Shown here: positions 7,377 to 17,065 of the stretch, piece by piece
Numbering within the stretch: position 1 is the stretch's first letter
Layout of the letters: each line of letters opens with the position of its first letter
From: PALSA-1006 sp963733265
Lineage (GTDB): Bacteria > Pseudomonadota > Gammaproteobacteria > Burkholderiales > Gallionellaceae
DNA length: 64,000 nt
Assembly: GCA_963733265.1 (NCBI GenBank)
Contig: CAVTCF010000003.1
Coordinates: 1-64,000 of the forward strand
Direction of reading: 5' to 3'
Position numbers and translations under genes: made by a program
The notes under the pieces: model-generated
The model's input: the letters and a program-made list of their open reading frames with translations, nothing else
The model's database searches: none
What the model was told of the DNA's origin: nothing

Positions 7377-8335
7377 AGACTGAATCGTGGGAGCAAAAAC
7401 GGCTAGGAACAAAACCGCGTCGGACATGGAAGGAAGCGGTTGTCGAATATCTTGCTGAGAAAGCAGATAAGAAGACACTTGATACCGATAAGTCTCATTT
7501 GCGCTGGCTGGATGCACATTTGTCTAAAAAATATCTTGATGAGATCAATAAGGAGCTGATAAATGAAATCGTCAAGATTCGGAGATTGCCATACAGCATC
7601 CCTCGCATCAAGGGGCCGGATCGACTCATTACGCCAAAACCTGCGACGATTAATAGAACGATGGAAATTCTTCGTTGTATTTTGCGTCTTGCGAGAGATG
7701 AATGGGAGTGGATAGATCATATTCCGACGGTGAAATTTTTGAATGAGCCAACGCAGCGAATTTCGTGGATTACGCGCGATAAAGCAGAGGAACTTCTCAA
7801 CGCGCTGCCCTCTCATTTGTCGGAGATGATGCGTTTTTCTTTGGAAACTGGGTTACGTCGAGCAAATGTAACCCACTTGGAATGGGAGCAGGTCGATATT
7901 GAACGGCGAACTGCATGGATACACCCTGATCAAGCCAAGGCGAAAAAACCAATTCCAGTACCTCTGTCGGACACTGCTGTAGCGATTTTGAAACGATGGG
8001 AAGGCAAGCATGAAAAATATGTATTTGTATTTGAAGGCAAGCCTGTAACGCAAACGGCAACGAAAGCATGGCGCAAGGCTTGCAGGTCGGTTGGGCTAAT
8101 TAACTTCCGCTGGCATGACTTGAGGCATACGTGGGCAAGTTGGCATGCGCAAGATGGCACACCGCTCAACGTCCTGCAGACACTGGGGGGATGGCAGAGT
8201 GCCGAGATGGTGGGGCGATACGCACACCTATCGACTGTGCATTTGGCAGACTACGTGGATCGCCGCCAAGCTTTAAGTGACAAATCGGTGACAGTGAAAG
8301 AAAAAGGGGCTAAGCAAACATGCCTAACCACTTGA
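7250..8335 (+). CDS. int: Tyrosine recombinase of the tRNA-Arg island
   Basis: A 361-residue phage-type integrase. An N-terminal arm-type region (WWIDITIDGKRIQQSSGT) and a SAM-like core-binding domain (about 60-155) are followed by the catalytic domain with Arg203 (ETGLRRANVTH), His289-x-x-Arg292 (HDLRHTWASW), Trp315 in LGGW and nucleophile Tyr324 (GRYAHLS). Start ATG 7250 has a strong AAAGGAGG site. The stop is 4 bp from the CCA end of tRNA-Arg, so integration at the tRNA 3' end is the natural reading. All catalytic residues are present. No second copy of the tRNA end is visible to the left, so the other junction is outside the window. Confidence 0.93.
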   Translation: MPLFRRKDSTIWWIDITIDGKRIQQSSGTKNKQQAQELHDRLKTESWEQKRLGTKPRRTWKEAVVEYLAEKADKKTLDTDKSHLRWLDAHLSKKYLDEINKELINEIVKIRRLPYSIPRIKGPDRLITPKPATINRTMEILRCILRLARDEWEWIDHIPTVKFLNEPTQRISWITRDKAEELLNALPSHLSEMMRFSLETGLRRANVTHLEWEQVDIERRTAWIHPDQAKAKKPIPVPLSDTAVAILKRWEGKHEKYVFVFEGKPVTQTATKAWRKACRSVGLINFRWHDLRHTWASWHAQDGTPLNVLQTLGGWQSAEMVGRYAHLSTVHLADYVDRRQALSDKSVTVKEKGAKQTCLTT

Positions 8336-8339
8336 TTAT

Positions 8340-8416
8340 TGGTGCGCCCGAAGAGATTCGAACTCCTGACCCCTTGGTTCGTAGCCAAGTACTCTATCCA
8401 GCTGAGCTACGGGCGC
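8340..8416 (-). tRNA. tRNA-Arg (anticodon ACG)
   Basis: Read on the minus strand, the 77 nt fold as a cloverleaf with acceptor GCGCCCG/CGGGCGC, D-arm around TAGCTCAGCTGGATAGAGTA, anticodon stem CTTGG/CCAAG with loop CTACGAA (anticodon ACG) and T-loop GTTCGAATC. The CCA is encoded. Its 3' end faces the island at 1-8335 and acts as the attachment site. Confidence 0.97.
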
Positions 8417-8560
8417 ATTTATTATGTGGCAATTGGATACCACGCAGCTACCAACTGTTAATCCCGTTTATTCGGAGTTATTTAGAAGGCGCTTCCAAAA
8501 CCGCAAGGCGCGCATTCTACACGAAAGATTCCGAAAACCCAAACGTAGTATCGCGATATT

Positions 8561-8593
8561 CTCGCTGTTATTTTTTCAAGAAATAACAGCGAG
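8561..8593. terminator. Perfect 13-bp hairpin, possible terminator
   Basis: CTCGCTGTTATTT at 8561-8573 pairs perfectly with 8581-8593 across a 7-nt loop. It lies between tRNA-Arg and the end of the TPR gene. It contains T/A runs inside the stem but has no clean T-tract after it on either strand, so termination is plausible rather than certain. Confidence 0.45.
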
Positions 8594-8667
8594 TGAAATT
8601 AATTACTGTGGCGATATTAAATCAGGGTTTCTGTGATCAATTTTGAGCAACTGCAAGAGATGAAATT

Positions 8668-9498
8668 CTAGCTCCAATCACTGCCGCCCGAACTGCTGTC
8701 AGCTACGCTTGAGTTGTCACTCCAGGATGAGGTATCGGCTATGCCGAAGTCATTGCCGCCCATGTTGTCAGATGAGTTTCCCCACGAGTCGGCCACAGGT
8801 GCCACATTTCCGGAATCTGGACGCCCGCCATCCATGAAGTGATGGGCTAGAGCTTCACCAGCCACCATGCCGACACCGACTGCGGCTCCGGTTGCAAGTC
8901 CGCCCATAATTCCACTACCTATACCGCCACCAGCTTGCCCCATCGGTCCCATTCCGCCGCCGTAAGGTTGCATGGGGGAACCCGGACCATTTTGTATACC
9001 CGGTTGAAAGTTGCCCGGATAGGCTGGCGCGTTACGTGCTGCTATTGCGCGCATGATCAAAGCGATAATCACAATAGCACCGATCCCGAGAAAAATTAGT
9101 CCCCAAGGGAAGCTGTTGCTTGGTGCTGATTGATAATTGTTGACAGACGGTTGGCTAACCCGATGGCTAGAACTAATCACGGCTCTTAAATCTTGAACCG
9201 CTTGGGGTTTGGCAAACGATAAATCCGGTTTCAAGCGTTCGGCTGTTTTCAACTCTTCGTCCGCACGGCCCATTTGCCCTTGTTTAGCCAACAATTCCGC
9301 TTCAACAAAATGAGCCTTTGCGCTATCTGGATGCTCTTTTAGTACCTTGTCCATCATTCTTTGCGCATCATCCAGTCTTCCTGAACGAGCGGCTTGATAC
9401 ACTTGGTCCAACGTCGGAGTGTCATCCGCCAGTGCAGCTCCGATTGAAAGTGATACTGCAGACACGATTACAAAACAGTAAGTTAATAATTTATTCAT
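8668..9498 (-). CDS. TPR-containing membrane protein with Gly/Ser-rich tail
   Basis: 276 residues. A signal peptide or anchor (about 1-24, ending ALA-D) is followed by two tetratricopeptide-like repeats (about 28-95: AARSGRLDDAQRMMDKVL and AHFVEAELLAKQGQMGRADEEL), one membrane helix (about 130-150, WGLIFLGIGAIVIIALIM) and a long Gly/Pro/Met- then Ser/Asp-rich tail with GGLATGAAVGVGMVAGEALA. The TPR part should be outside the cytoplasmic membrane. The ATG has a GGAGG site. I know this architecture only as an uncharacterised proteobacterial family; a scaffolding role in the envelope is inference. Confidence 0.8.
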   Translation of the reverse strand: MNKLLTYCFVIVSAVSLSIGAALADDTPTLDQVYQAARSGRLDDAQRMMDKVLKEHPDSAKAHFVEAELLAKQGQMGRADEELKTAERLKPDLSFAKPQAVQDLRAVISSSHRVSQPSVNNYQSAPSNSFPWGLIFLGIGAIVIIALIMRAIAARNAPAYPGNFQPGIQNGPGSPMQPYGGGMGPMGQAGGGIGSGIMGGLATGAAVGVGMVAGEALAHHFMDGGRPDSGNVAPVADSWGNSSDNMGGNDFGIADTSSWSDNSSVADSSSGGSDWS

Positions 9499-9663
9499 GT
9501 TAAACCTCCGTTAAACGTTTCCGTTAAATATGGCCTGTTTGTGAATATACAAGAGTCAGATTACAGTTTTCTTGTTAATGCTTGGCTTGAGCGCTCTACA
9601 TATTCAAATAACTAAACATATTGAGTCCCCCGTTGCTTTCATTTTGTAAATGGATGTGATCAT

Positions 9664-10551
9664 TTAAAGCCAAGCCGCACCACGCACTCCGCTGGAGTCA
9701 CCGAATTTATTTTTAACCAGCCTAGTATCCACCCGGTCGGAAAATATCCAACGCCCCCAGAGTTGAGGGATGCTGCTGTACAGACGTTCGATGTTGGACA
9801 TCCCGCCTCCCAAAACAATAATATCTGGATCAAGGATATTGATTGCATGCGCCAATGATCGGGCAAGTCGATTTTCATAATGTTGAAGACTATGTTCACA
9901 AGACGCGTCTCCAACTTCAGCCCTCGTCACAATTTCTTCGGGAGTCAATGCGTTACCTGTCTCAAATAGATGCAATTTCATCAATCCCGGCCCGGAAAGA
10001 AAAGTTTCAATACAACCTCTCTTGCCACAATAGCATTCTGGGCCTGGTAATTCTTCTTTATCCGGCCAGGGTAACGGGTTGTGTCCCCATTCGCCGGCAA
10101 TACCATTGGGGCCGGTCAACACTTGACCATTGACTACAATGCCAGCGCCGGTACCGGTGCCAATAATAATACCAAACACAACAGAAGCGCCTGCGGCTGC
10201 GCCATCAGTTGCCTCAGAAAGCGCAAAGCAATTGGCATCGTTGCACAGCTTAATAGGCCGTTGCAATAATGCTTCCAAGTCTTGGAGTATTGATTTTCCA
10301 TTTAGTTGCACGGAATTGGAATTTTTTAATAGTCCTGTTACACGGGAGATGGTTCCCGGTGTGCCGATGCCTACCGTGCCGTGCTGCCCCAGTTCAGTCT
10401 CGGCCGTTTGAACCAATCTCGCAATTGCCTTGAGTGTCGAGGAATAACCATCTTGGGGCGAGGGAATGCGGCGACGCAAAAGTTCCGTCCCCTTGTCATT
10501 GATTGCAATGATTTCGATCTTGGTGCCGCCCAGATCAATTCCCAATTTCAT
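9664..10551 (-). CDS. mak: ROK-family sugar kinase, fructokinase (Mak) type
   Basis: A 295-residue ATP-dependent sugar kinase. The N-terminal phosphate-binding DLGGTKIE is at about 5-12, GIGTPG and NDANCFALSEA in the middle, the ROK signature region around GIIIGTGTGAGIV, and the zinc motif CYCGKRGCIETF after GEWGHNPLPWPD. The sequence runs parallel to Escherichia coli Mak to the C-terminal GDSSGVRGAAWL, so fructose (or mannose) to the 6-phosphate is the best guess. I chose the ATG at 10551 because homology begins there; the upstream ATG at 10590 adds 13 residues with no counterpart. It stands alone. Confidence 0.85.
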   Translation of the reverse strand: MKLGIDLGGTKIEIIAINDKGTELLRRRIPSPQDGYSSTLKAIARLVQTAETELGQHGTVGIGTPGTISRVTGLLKNSNSVQLNGKSILQDLEALLQRPIKLCNDANCFALSEATDGAAAGASVVFGIIIGTGTGAGIVVNGQVLTGPNGIAGEWGHNPLPWPDKEELPGPECYCGKRGCIETFLSGPGLMKLHLFETGNALTPEEIVTRAEVGDASCEHSLQHYENRLARSLAHAINILDPDIIVLGGGMSNIERLYSSIPQLWGRWIFSDRVDTRLVKNKFGDSSGVRGAAWL

Positions 10552-10663
10552 GCCGTTACCTGTATGTTCTTGATCCGAGGTTCTATACAAAATTCTTAAT
10601 TGAGCGATATCAAGAAGATATTCCCATGAATCCGGCTTGGAATTATTTAGTTCATGAAGTGCG

Positions 10664-11059
10664 TCATGCTCTTAAATGAAGTCGATGGTCAGTAGTTACG
10701 AAATGGTCTTCAATAAAGTTACGCAATTTGCCGATGAGTTGGTTGTCGGGATTACCTATTTCATCATCAACATCGTTGTCGAACATAAAAAGTTCGCCCT
10801 TTATCATATTCCCGGCAACTTGATATTCTTCCCGGCTTAATAACTCATTGCCTTCCAGGGATGTTAGCCAATGATACATTTCGCATAGCTTATTTTGGCG
10901 GTCAGCAAACTCTAAAATAATTGCGAGTAGTGCGCATTTTGTTTCGTCGTAGTCATTTACAACAAATGATAGATTGACAATGGATGCAGACATTTTTTGT
11001 AGCCAATCCCCCAATACAATTTCAGGTGCATTAGGATTAAATGAAGCGTCTGTTTTCAT
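10664..11059 (-). CDS. Hypothetical protein
   Basis: 131 residues, acidic, predicted mostly helical (NLSFVVNDYDETKCALLAIILEFADRQNKLCEMYHWL), no signal peptide or membrane segment. Composition and a plausible AAGGA site before the ATG support a real gene. I do not recognise the family. It lies tail-to-head behind mak's promoter side, with a 700-bp gap upstream. Confidence 0.6.
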   Translation of the reverse strand: MKTDASFNPNAPEIVLGDWLQKMSASIVNLSFVVNDYDETKCALLAIILEFADRQNKLCEMYHWLTSLEGNELLSREEYQVAGNMIKGELFMFDNDVDDEIGNPDNQLIGKLRNFIEDHFVTTDHRLHLRA

Positions 11060-11763
11060 GTTGTCCTTGAAGGAATAGTGATACTTTATAATTTACAATA
11101 ATAAGCGCACAGTTGCCAGAGTTTTTCCCGAAACATCCCGAATTTTCATTCCATTGATTTGGCTTTCTGCAATAAAGTCAACTGAACAACTTACCCGATA
11201 CAAAAGTGGGGATGCAGATTAGCGAATAAACCTAAAATTCTGCTGAACTGACGCTAGCCCAAAGGACTATTAATTAAATTGAATTGTTAACCTCAATGTC
11301 ATTATTACTTGTTACATTATAAGATTAGAAGATTTGCTTTTTGATGTCGTGTCTCATTCGTCTATGTGGCTCTGACAAGTTTGTAATTTGATTGTTTCTG
11401 CCTGCCTCTATATTTTCCCTAGGGCAATGAGAAAAGGATTCGCACCGTCTTGTGCCGGACATCAACGTTAATTCAATATAGCTATATCGAACATGCTACA
11501 ACAGAAACTGCATTGGAATAGCAAATAACAAGAAATCAGTTTAATTGCATGAGATAACCCCTTAATTAAAATTGGTAATTATAATTAATTCGATTGACTT
11601 TTTGACTGCTTTGGATATATTTGACAAATTTGAGCGTGCTTTCGTCTGGGGGGACACTTGCATGAACAAAAAACAAATACACCAACGCCCATATAGATTA
11701 GCCGGAAGCTCTAATCTACTGGAATTTTTATTTATATTTTTTCAGTAGCGTTTCTATATTTAT
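11060..11763. other. AT-rich 700-bp gap upstream of the signalling block
   Basis: No ORF with coding character on either strand. It is strongly AT-rich and includes an 8-bp inverted repeat TAGATTAG (11694-11701)/CTAATCTA (11711-11718) about 46 bp before the HDOD-kinase start. A TTGACT box at 11594 could be part of a promoter. The size suggests a regulated promoter region or a lost gene. Confidence 0.4.
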
Positions 11764-13917
11764 ATGGACAATTCCGGTCAGTCAATTCGCAATCGTTTGT
11801 TGGTCGCCCGGCTTCCGGCGATGCCGCAAATACTTTCCAAATTGATTGCTCTCTGCCAAAAAGATGACGTGGGTATTGCTGAATTGGCGAAAGTTATTGC
11901 CCATGACACGGGGATGACAAGCAAGGTTCTTGGTGTTGCCAGCAGCTCAGCCTACAACTTTGGAAATCGTAAAGTAAGTTTGGTGCAGGCACTTAACACG
12001 CTGGGCACCGAGACGCTCAAAACGTTGGTGATTACCGAATCGGTATTCCAGACGTTCAGCAACTTTTCACGTATGCATACAATTGATTTTCGTGGCTTCT
12101 GGGTACATTCCCTTAAAGCCGCAGTACTTGCACGTGAGTTGGCGAAAAAGATGTCTTATCCCCATATCGAGGAAGCTTATCTTGCCGGCCTGATTCATGA
12201 TGCGGGACGATTGGCGCTACTTAGTGCCTCCCCCGAAGAATACTCATCCACTTTCATGACAAAAGATGATGAGCATCTTTGCTCTTTTGAAGCTAACTCA
12301 ATGGGAATTAGCCATGCAGAAGCCGGGGCTTGGCTCATAGAACAATGGAATCTTGATTCCTTTCTGGCGGATAGTGTTCGTTATCACCATGAACCTATTG
12401 CCCGCTTGAAATCAGCCCACCCCATGATACGCCTGGTGTGTCTTGCGCATCTGCTGGGCAATTATAAAATTGACAGCCTGGCATTGGCAGGTGCGGGAGC
12501 AATATGCGGTATCGACAGTACTGATCTAAATTCCGTTCTGTCCACGGCGAACAGTCAAGCTAAAACAGCGGCATCCTATTTTGGAATTGAGTTGACCAAT
12601 ACAGAGCAGGAACCACCGTCCGCCCAATACGAACCCTCTGCGACTGTAAGAGATCGTGCTCAGGAAAATCTGGCTATAGAAGTTCAAAATGCAGCGCTGA
12701 TATCGTCAGCATCCCAAGCTTTTTCCAGAATACAAAGCGGCAGGGAATTAATCGAGTCAATCACCAGAACCGCAAGAATTTTATTCCACCTGCAGGATGT
12801 TATCGTTCTTTTGCACAACTCAAATAGCCAGGTTTTAACCGGTGTTCCCATCGGAGACAGGATGCAGCGGTTGACCGAATTTTCGATACCCCTGAACGCC
12901 GAGAGTGTCCTGACTGACTCTGTATTGAAACGAAAAGTTGTATTTCTCAAAAGCGGCGACAGCTCAAATGGTCTGATTGAAGAACAGCTACTCCGAATTA
13001 TGGGGAGCGATTATCTGGCTTGCCTGCCAATGATTAGCGGACAATCATGTCAGGGAGTTCTGGTGTATGGCCTCTCCCCCTTGCAGGCAGAAGCACTTTG
13101 GGGGCAAGAGCGATTTCTCCTGTCGTTTTCTACACAGGCTGCCTCATCGCTGGCGGCATCCACCTCGGCACGCGAAGAAATAGCAGCAATTATTGCCCGT
13201 GTAAATGAAAACCATCGGGAAGCATCGCGCAAGGCGTCTCATGAGGTTAATAATCCTCTGGCAATCATCAAAAACTATCTAGGCGTTCTTGATGACAAAA
13301 TGACAAATAATGAGCCAATCAGTGAAGAGTTGACTATTCTCAACGAAGAAATTGACCGGGTTAGTCGTATTGTCCGCGGGCTTTCAGAGCAACAACCAGT
13401 ACAGCAGAATGAAACTACTGAGGTGAATTCAGTTTTAAATGAAGTCGTTCGGCTTTTTTCCATTAGTCGTTATTTGCCGGCTTCGGTTAACATTATTGTC
13501 AAAATCTCCGATCAACCGTCTGAAATCGTCGGCTCTGCTGATCCGCTCAAACAAATACTCCTGAATCTGATCAAGAACGCGGTAGAGGCTTTGCCGAAGG
13601 GTGGCAATATTGAGGTTCGCAATAATGGACGTTTAATAAGGGATGGTCGTGCTTACTTTGAATTGTGCGTCAGCGATAATGGCGCGGGCATACCTTCTGA
13701 TGTGATGGCCCACTTATTTACCCCGGGACGCAGCAGCAAGAGCGGAGCAAATAGAGGGCTTGGACTGATCATAGTCAACGAACTGGTTAAAAACATTAAC
13801 GGTTTAATCAGTTGCCGAAGTGGAGAATGGGGAACAACTTTCGAAATTCTCCTTCCCTTGCCAACCGCTTCCAGTACCGCAGGCACTGGGCCAACCCGAG
13901 TCACCAACACGATGTGA
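11764..13917 (+). CDS. HDOD-GAF-histidine kinase fusion
   Basis: A 717-residue soluble protein. It has an N-terminal HDOD domain (about 10-215: LPAMPQILSKLIALCQ, DTGMTSKVLGVASSSAYN, AGLIHDAGRLALL), a GAF-like region (about 310-460) and a histidine-kinase core with H-box HEVNNPLAIIKNYL, N-box LLNLIKNAVEALP, G1 DNGAGIP and G2 GLGLIIVNEL. HDOD domains usually stand alone or sit beside receivers; joined to a kinase, they may control its activity. No membrane segment is seen, so it should sense a cytoplasmic signal. The ATG lacks a clear SD. The gene is followed after 6 bp by a REC-GGDEF-EAL gene, a likely partner. Confidence 0.85.
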   Translation: MDNSGQSIRNRLLVARLPAMPQILSKLIALCQKDDVGIAELAKVIAHDTGMTSKVLGVASSSAYNFGNRKVSLVQALNTLGTETLKTLVITESVFQTFSNFSRMHTIDFRGFWVHSLKAAVLARELAKKMSYPHIEEAYLAGLIHDAGRLALLSASPEEYSSTFMTKDDEHLCSFEANSMGISHAEAGAWLIEQWNLDSFLADSVRYHHEPIARLKSAHPMIRLVCLAHLLGNYKIDSLALAGAGAICGIDSTDLNSVLSTANSQAKTAASYFGIELTNTEQEPPSAQYEPSATVRDRAQENLAIEVQNAALISSASQAFSRIQSGRELIESITRTARILFHLQDVIVLLHNSNSQVLTGVPIGDRMQRLTEFSIPLNAESVLTDSVLKRKVVFLKSGDSSNGLIEEQLLRIMGSDYLACLPMISGQSCQGVLVYGLSPLQAEALWGQERFLLSFSTQAASSLAASTSAREEIAAIIARVNENHREASRKASHEVNNPLAIIKNYLGVLDDKMTNNEPISEELTILNEEIDRVSRIVRGLSEQQPVQQNETTEVNSVLNEVVRLFSISRYLPASVNIIVKISDQPSEIVGSADPLKQILLNLIKNAVEALPKGGNIEVRNNGRLIRDGRAYFELCVSDNGAGIPSDVMAHLFTPGRSSKSGANRGLGLIIVNELVKNINGLISCRSGEWGTTFEILLPLPTASSTAGTGPTRVTNTM

Positions 13918-13923
13918 GCCAAC

Positions 13924-16140
13924 ATGAATACTATTTCAGGTCATCAATTGGAACATTCGAATTTTATTTCTGCGGTGTTTGGAACAGTAAACCAGATTCG
14001 GGTGAATGAACGACCTCGAGTCCTTCTGGTTGACGATGAGCCCAGAATGCTTGGAAGCCTTTACGAGCTTCTAAAAGCACGAGATTTCCATTTGGTTACC
14101 GGCGATTGCGGCCGCGAAGCACTCGCCCATTTGGGCAACAACGAATTTGATCTGGTCATTCTCGATATGATGCTACCTGACATGAGCGGCCATGAAATTA
14201 TGGACTTCATAAATGCCAATCATGGGGGTACTGATGTAATCGTCATTAGCGGCAATAATGATATTTCCTCTGCGATCGGCGCACTCAAGCGTGGTGCATT
14301 TGACTATTTGCGCAAACCCTATGCACGTGAAGAACTTCTCAATACGGTTGACAACGCCATAAAGAAACGTGCACTTGAAGCAGATAACCGTCGCTTTGCT
14401 TGGCAGCTTGCGAATTCGGAAAAAACTTACCGATTCCTTGTTGATAACTCCCCTGACATTATTTATACACTGGATGATGAAGGGTTATTTACATTTGTAA
14501 ATGACCGTGCCCGGCAGTTGCTTGGCTTTACACATGATCAATTAATCGGCAAACATTATTCCGTCATGGTTCATGATGATGACATTGAACTGGCCCGCTA
14601 TGTTTTTAAGGAACGCAGGGTGGGCGAGAGATCGTCAACCAATGTTGAACTTCGGCTCAAGTGCAACAAGGGCTACAGTGAAAGCCGCACATTTGAAAGC
14701 TCATTTCTAACCATCTCGTTCAACTCGATGGGTATCTATTCGGCAAACGAAAGTCAAAACAACATTCAATATTTTGGAACCTATGGTGTTGCGCGTGACA
14801 TTACTGAGCGCAAGCGGGTTGAGGAGATAATTGCTTATCAAGCCTACCACGATATCTTGACCGACCTGCCCAACAGGGCGCTTTTCAAGGATCGCTTGGG
14901 CTTGGCTATCATCCAGTCCCAGCGCAATAAAACCAAACTTGCCTTAATGTTTATTGACCTTGATCGTTTCAAACTGATCAACGACACCATGGGGCATGTA
15001 AAAGGTGACGATCTTCTGCAACAGGTTTCAGCCAGACTGAAAGAAAACTTGCGACGGGGAGACACCTTGGCGCGTGTGGGGGGCGATGAGTTTGTATTAT
15101 TCATGCCCGAATTGAGGGATAAACTGGACGTTGGAGATATAGCGGATAAATTTCTTATATCTTTGCAGCAGCCTTTTTTTCTTGGCAGCCATGAAGCTCA
15201 AATTTCAGCAAGCATTGGCATTGCCTTGTATCCGGAGGATGGTCAGACCATGGACGAGCTCATTCGACATGCTGACATTGCCATGTACCAAGTCAAAGCG
15301 CAGGGGAAAAATGGGTATTCTTTCTACGACAGCACAATGATTGATGCTTCACACCAAAAGTTGGAACTCGAACAGGCTCTCCGCAAAGCGCTGGAACGTA
15401 ATGAACTCGAAATGTACTACCAACCCCAAGTCGATATCACTACCGGGCATTTTGTAGGTGCAGAAGCGCTGATGCGCTGGAATCATCCCAAACGGGGCTT
15501 TTTGACCCCGGGTGAATTTTTACCTTTTGCAGAAGAAAACGGCCTTATTCTCCCAATCAGCGACTGGATGCTGGAAGCTGTCTGCTCCGATTTGCTAGAG
15601 TGGAATGCGACAGGATTCGCGCCGATAAAACTCTCACTAAACCTTTCGCCGCATTATCTGGATCGTGGCGACTTCTTCAATAAACTTGAAAAAACCTTGC
15701 GCCGCTATGGTATTTCTCCCAAGCAAATAGAAGTTGAAGTGACGGAAAATATTTGCATACGAAATCCTGAATACGCTGTTGACCAGCTCAATAAGCTAAA
15801 CGAACTCGGTGTAAGCATTGCGATAGATGACTTCGGCACGGGCTATTCTTCCCTGTCGTATTTGCAAAAATTCTCTATCCACAAGATAAAAATAGATCAA
15901 TCATTCGTAAAAGAAATCCATTGGGAGAATACTCATTCGCCCATTATCCATGCCATCATTTCGATTGCAAAAGGGTTGGGGCTCAGTTTGGTAGCCGAAG
16001 GCGTTGAAACAGAAACTCAGGCTCACTACCTCCAACGTGCGGGATGCCAGATAATGCAAGGCTATCTCTACCACAAACCCCTTCCACAGAAAACTTTGGT
16101 TCAAATGCTGTCCGAGCAGTCAGCGGTTTCTTTATATTAA
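13924..16140 (+). CDS. REC-PAS-GGDEF-EAL c-di-GMP protein
   Basis: 738 residues: receiver (about 34-145, VLLVDDEP, phosphoacceptor in LVILDMMLP, Lys in LRKPYA), PAS with PAC end (about 165-300), GGDEF (about 310-465) with intact VGGDEFV and an inhibitory RRGD site five residues before it, and EAL (about 485-725) with AEALMRW, EVTEN, DDFGTGYSSL, KIDQSFVK and AEGVET. Both catalytic halves look intact, so it can make and break c-di-GMP. The balance would be set by receiver phosphorylation and the PAS ligand. The kinase gene 6 bp upstream is its probable phosphodonor. Confidence 0.92.
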   Translation: MNTISGHQLEHSNFISAVFGTVNQIRVNERPRVLLVDDEPRMLGSLYELLKARDFHLVTGDCGREALAHLGNNEFDLVILDMMLPDMSGHEIMDFINANHGGTDVIVISGNNDISSAIGALKRGAFDYLRKPYAREELLNTVDNAIKKRALEADNRRFAWQLANSEKTYRFLVDNSPDIIYTLDDEGLFTFVNDRARQLLGFTHDQLIGKHYSVMVHDDDIELARYVFKERRVGERSSTNVELRLKCNKGYSESRTFESSFLTISFNSMGIYSANESQNNIQYFGTYGVARDITERKRVEEIIAYQAYHDILTDLPNRALFKDRLGLAIIQSQRNKTKLALMFIDLDRFKLINDTMGHVKGDDLLQQVSARLKENLRRGDTLARVGGDEFVLFMPELRDKLDVGDIADKFLISLQQPFFLGSHEAQISASIGIALYPEDGQTMDELIRHADIAMYQVKAQGKNGYSFYDSTMIDASHQKLELEQALRKALERNELEMYYQPQVDITTGHFVGAEALMRWNHPKRGFLTPGEFLPFAEENGLILPISDWMLEAVCSDLLEWNATGFAPIKLSLNLSPHYLDRGDFFNKLEKTLRRYGISPKQIEVEVTENICIRNPEYAVDQLNKLNELGVSIAIDDFGTGYSSLSYLQKFSIHKIKIDQSFVKEIHWENTHSPIIHAIISIAKGLGLSLVAEGVETETQAHYLQRAGCQIMQGYLYHKPLPQKTLVQMLSEQSAVSLY

Positions 16141-16389
16141 GAACTATGGACTGATTGTTTTCTGTACTTCAGGTTAAGTCTAATAGTAGGTGGGCCGTAT
16201 AAATTTCCATACGTCAGCCAAGGTCAAATTTCTGAGTATAAATTGATAGCACACTTACTGCCTCATCAATCGGCCTAGTCCGTTCGGACTATACGAGGAA
16301 GAGTAAGGAGATGAATATATTTAACACAGTTTCAGGATAATTTCTCAGGATGATCTGTTGAATATTATCTTGTACGATAAGGATTAGTG
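16141..16389. other. Intergenic region before the PEP-CTERM gene
   Basis: About 250 bp, AT-rich. I see no sigma-54 type GG-GC promoter, which often precedes PEP-CTERM genes, and no terminator with a T-tract. Confidence 0.35.
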
Positions 16390-16947
16390 ATGAAGATTAA
16401 GAGTCTTGTAACCGCAGTGGTCGGAAGTGCCTTGCTTATCAGCGCGATTAGCGCAAATGCCAACAGTGCTATTGACGTAAACGCCAACAACGCATACAAC
16501 ATTGGTGCTTTGGATGCCGCGCCATACAGCCTTAACAAGCCATACACAAACAACGTTAGCGTTTTATACACAGCAAGCTCTTTTCTGGACGTATACAATT
16601 TCAGCCTTAACAATACAAATTTGGTTTCCAATAGTGTCAACCAGCTAACTTTGTCAATTGGCGCAATTAATGTACTCAACATTAACAACCTGACAATGGA
16701 TTTATATAACTCCAGTAATGGTATGTTGGCAGGGATTTCAGGAGTTACCAGTTCGGGTCAATTAACTACAGTGCTGGCAAATGGCAGTTACTACATTGAT
16801 ATATCCGGTACGGCAACCGGCACAGGAGGCGGCATCTATACCCTATCTGCAATTGCCCAGCCGGTTCCAGAACCCGGCGCATGGCTTCTTTTATCCTGCG
16901 GCCTATGTCTGATTGGATATTCAGCTATGCGTAGCAAGAGCATTTGA
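16390..16947 (+). CDS. PEP-CTERM sorted exported protein
   Basis: 185 residues. Signal peptide about 1-25 (ending ANA), an Asn/Ser/Thr-rich beta-type middle (FLDVYNFSLNNTNLVSNS, GSYYIDISGTATGTGGG), then VPEPGAWLLLSCGLCLIGYS and a basic tail RSKSI: the PEP motif, membrane helix and Arg/Lys end used by exosortase. It should be cut by exosortase/archaeosortase-like enzymes and delivered to the surface or matrix. ATG 16390 is chosen over the overlapping GTG at 16387 because AAGGA lies just upstream. It sits among c-di-GMP genes, so a matrix role is tempting but inferred. Confidence 0.85.
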   Translation: MKIKSLVTAVVGSALLISAISANANSAIDVNANNAYNIGALDAAPYSLNKPYTNNVSVLYTASSFLDVYNFSLNNTNLVSNSVNQLTLSIGAINVLNINNLTMDLYNSSNGMLAGISGVTSSGQLTTVLANGSYYIDISGTATGTGGGIYTLSAIAQPVPEPGAWLLLSCGLCLIGYSAMRSKSI

Positions 16948-17065
16948 CCAAGAACATTTGACTAAGTATTCTGAAATCAAGCGGCAATAATTTAGTAGTA
17001 ACTTCTCCTAAACTCCGTCAGCATGTAAAAAATTCGACAATAGACAGTTCTTGAAAGGGAAAGCG

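Noticed and set aside
11594..11763. Possible promoter and regulatory RNA before the HDOD-kinase gene
   Set aside because: Only a weak TTGACT box and an 8-bp inverted repeat are visible; not enough to call a riboswitch or small RNA.
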